A DNA stretch of 6,076 bases from Nitrospirota bacterium (GTDB taxonomy: Bacteria > Nitrospirota_A > Leptospirillia > Leptospirillales > Leptospirillaceae). Positions 5,037 through 6,076 of this stretch are shown piece after piece. The translations under genes were made by a program, and so were the position numbers. Positions within the stretch are counted from its first letter, which is position 1; each line of letters opens with the position of its first letter. The DNA lies in NCBI GenBank assembly GCA_027415455.1, contig DAIBSV010000108.1:1-6076 (forward strand). The letters are read 5' to 3'. The notes beneath the pieces were generated by a model that did not search any database, was not told the DNA's origin, and saw nothing but the letters and a program-made list of their open reading frames with translations.

Positions 5037-5927
5037 CTAACCATGGTGGGAACCACCCGTCCGCTTGCGTTTGATCTCGGCTGAGACGCGATCTCGAAGT
5101 TCGCGTATCCCGCTTCGCGAAAGGCGCAAGCCCTTCTCATCCACGTACTCCCGGATTCGCTCGGCACTGAGAGACCGGAGCGGGATGTCCCTTCGCGAGG
5201 CCCAGTCCACGCAGCCGGCGACAGCCTCCTCGACGGTCGCTCGGTCTGTCGCTCGCAGCTTGCGTACAATCTCCGAGATTGCGGGACCCAGAGCCTTCCC
5301 GGCTACTGAGTCGCGCAATCCCTCGAAATAGAAGGACCCGGATTTCAGCCCAGGAAGATCGAGCGTGTCGGCCAAGTGGGCAAGAAGGTCACGCCTAACG
5401 TCCCACTCAGAATCGGGATCTGGTGGAGTCTCGTCGCTCGTTCGAAGTTTGTCGAGGTAGCCGGTAACGAGCTCTTGACGCCTCGAGGCCAACGCTTCAG
5501 CTACTTTCGCGAGGCTGTCGCGCATGCTCTCGTCCGAGGTCCCCTCGGAAAAGAGATGACGGACACGAGGCTCGTCAGCTGGTTCCTCTTCCCCCTCGGG
5601 CTCCTCATCCCCGGGCACCCAGTCGGCGACTTGCACGAAGGTGTGAAACTTCCCGCCGAGGAGGAAGGAGACCTGAACGCTCGAGGTTTCGCCGATGTGC
5701 GGACCGTAGTCCGGGTCCTTTTCGCCTTCCTCGACGACGCTTTCGTCGAGATAGACCGCGACGGCGCCCACTTTCTTCGCTAACGCGAGAAACTCTCCCA
5801 CGTCCTTCCCGTCCCAGAAAACGTGGTCGTCGGTGGGAACCCCGGCTCGAACAGGGTAGATTGGGAGTTGGGATTCCTTTCGGACACGGTCGGCGATCTT
5901 GCCGAGATAGCCTCGATCCTTCGACAT
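5037..5927 (-). CDS. Hypothetical two-domain soluble protein, 296 residues
   Basis: This is the longest intact gene and the first of the minus-strand run. I do not recognise the family. Residues 1-104 form one likely alpha/beta domain: GYLGKIADRVRKESQLPIYP, then DDHVFWDGKDVGEFLALAKK, a strand-like VGAVAVYLDE, and VQVSFLLGGKFHTFVQVADW. A strongly acidic linker follows (GDEEPEGEEEPADEP, 106-120). Residues from about 125 to 290 look all-helical, with many charged residues, a single Cys (VAGCVDWAS) and a basic end (SAEIKRKRTGGSHHG). No membrane segment or nucleotide-binding loop is visible. The ATG at 5927 is preceded by a weak GAGTGAG directly against it. The codon pattern is strong and no frameshift is apparent. 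The next gene starts 89 bases downstream on the same strand, so co-transcription is likely. Confidence 0.85.
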   Translation of the reverse strand: MSKDRGYLGKIADRVRKESQLPIYPVRAGVPTDDHVFWDGKDVGEFLALAKKVGAVAVYLDESVVEEGEKDPDYGPHIGETSSVQVSFLLGGKFHTFVQVADWVPGDEEPEGEEEPADEPRVRHLFSEGTSDESMRDSLAKVAEALASRRQELVTGYLDKLRTSDETPPDPDSEWDVRRDLLAHLADTLDLPGLKSGSFYFEGLRDSVAGKALGPAISEIVRKLRATDRATVEEAVAGCVDWASRRDIPLRSLSAERIREYVDEKGLRLSRSGIRELRDRVSAEIKRKRTGGSHHG

Positions 5928-5952
5928 CTCACTCAGCGTTGGGTACGGAGAC

Positions 5953-5975
5953 TTTCGATATGAGTCTAAAGGAAC
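5953..5975 (-). promoter_or_regulatory. Candidate promoter of the minus-strand cluster
   Basis: Upstream of ATG 5927 the minus strand reads CCTTTAGACTCATATCG. The two AT-rich boxes, CTTTAGA and CATATC, lie about 41 and 32 bases before the start, a reasonable place for an archaeal TATA box with a short leader. A CTTTAG box is also found upstream of the membrane gene at 2456. The match to any consensus is loose. Confidence 0.3.
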
Positions 5976-5995
5976 GTGTTTTGGGATTATGTCAG

Positions 5996-6061
5996 GGGGG
6001 CCTTACGTCCACGATTGAAGCTTCAATCGTGGTGATTAAGGGATTTTCGTCAGAGGCCCCC
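5996..6061. repeat. Nested inverted repeats around a perfect 24-bp palindrome
   Basis: The half-site CCACGATTGAAG (6009-6020) is followed directly by its exact reverse complement (6021-6032), giving a 24-bp palindrome without a spacer. It lies inside a second inverted repeat, GGGGGCCT (5996-6003) with AGGCCCCC (6054-6061). The short word GTCAG also occurs just outside the left arm (5991-5995) and just before the right arm (6049-6053). The structure sits 82 bases upstream of the 296-residue gene. It could be a binding site for a dimeric regulator, the transcript terminator of a gene beyond the right edge, or the remains of a small mobile element. A T-rich patch (GATTTTCG) follows the inner palindrome on the plus strand by about ten bases, but there is no true T-tract. 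Confidence 0.7.
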
Positions 6062-6076
6062 TCGGTCCCACCGCCG

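Noticed and set aside
5376..5783. Plus-strand ORF of 135 residues opposite the 296-residue gene
   Set aside because: It is the antisense shadow of an intact gene with strong codon bias and has no start signal of its own.

Overview
The window is a GC-rich prokaryotic stretch made almost entirely of short genes of unknown function. Only one gene belongs to a family I can name with confidence: a small VOC/glyoxalase-fold protein at 1068-1445 on the plus strand. I cannot settle bacterium versus archaeon. Several genes carry good Shine-Dalgarno sites. A few (2547, 3211 and possibly 5927) lack one, and two of these have an AT-rich box about 25-40 bases upstream of the start, which would suit leaderless archaeal promoters. 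No RNA gene, CRISPR array, transposase or phage structural gene is visible.

Layout. On the left, a minus-strand gene (616 to 221) ends at a TAG that is followed in the same frame by 53 more codons with a helix-turn-helix pattern (220 to 59). A weak plus-strand small ORF (775-936) and then the VOC gene (1068-1445) run to the right. They are followed by two overlapping plus ORFs (1485-1790 and 1763-2143, the second with paired CxxC knuckles), which a single extra G in a G7 tract would fuse. A small membrane protein (2456 to 2130, minus) converges on them. It is divergent from an 89-residue plus gene (2547-2816).

The right half (5927 to 2909) is one minus-strand run of five genes: a 296-residue soluble protein with an acidic linker; a membrane-anchored protein of about 250 residues; a two-helix membrane protein of about 141 residues; a 128-residue helical protein; and a 100-residue protein with a Cys/His cluster. 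Short gaps and one stop/start overlap suggest co-transcription. Two cytosolic proteins, two membrane proteins and one likely metal-binding protein side by side could form a membrane-associated complex, but that is inference from order alone.

The main result is that several reading frames here are broken. The 250-residue gene needs one added base near 4512-4514, and the 141-residue gene needs one near 4011-4014 and one near 3860-3861. The 1485/1763 pair would also be fused by one base. All four repairs add one base to a short homopolymer. This points to uncorrected single-base deletions in the assembly, or less likely to local gene decay. The 128-residue gene has no canonical start. Its frame opens at a CTG that overlaps the upstream stop (CTGA) ten bases after AGGAGG.

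At the right edge, a perfect 24-bp palindrome (6009-6032) sits inside an 8-bp outer inverted repeat, upstream of the five-gene run.
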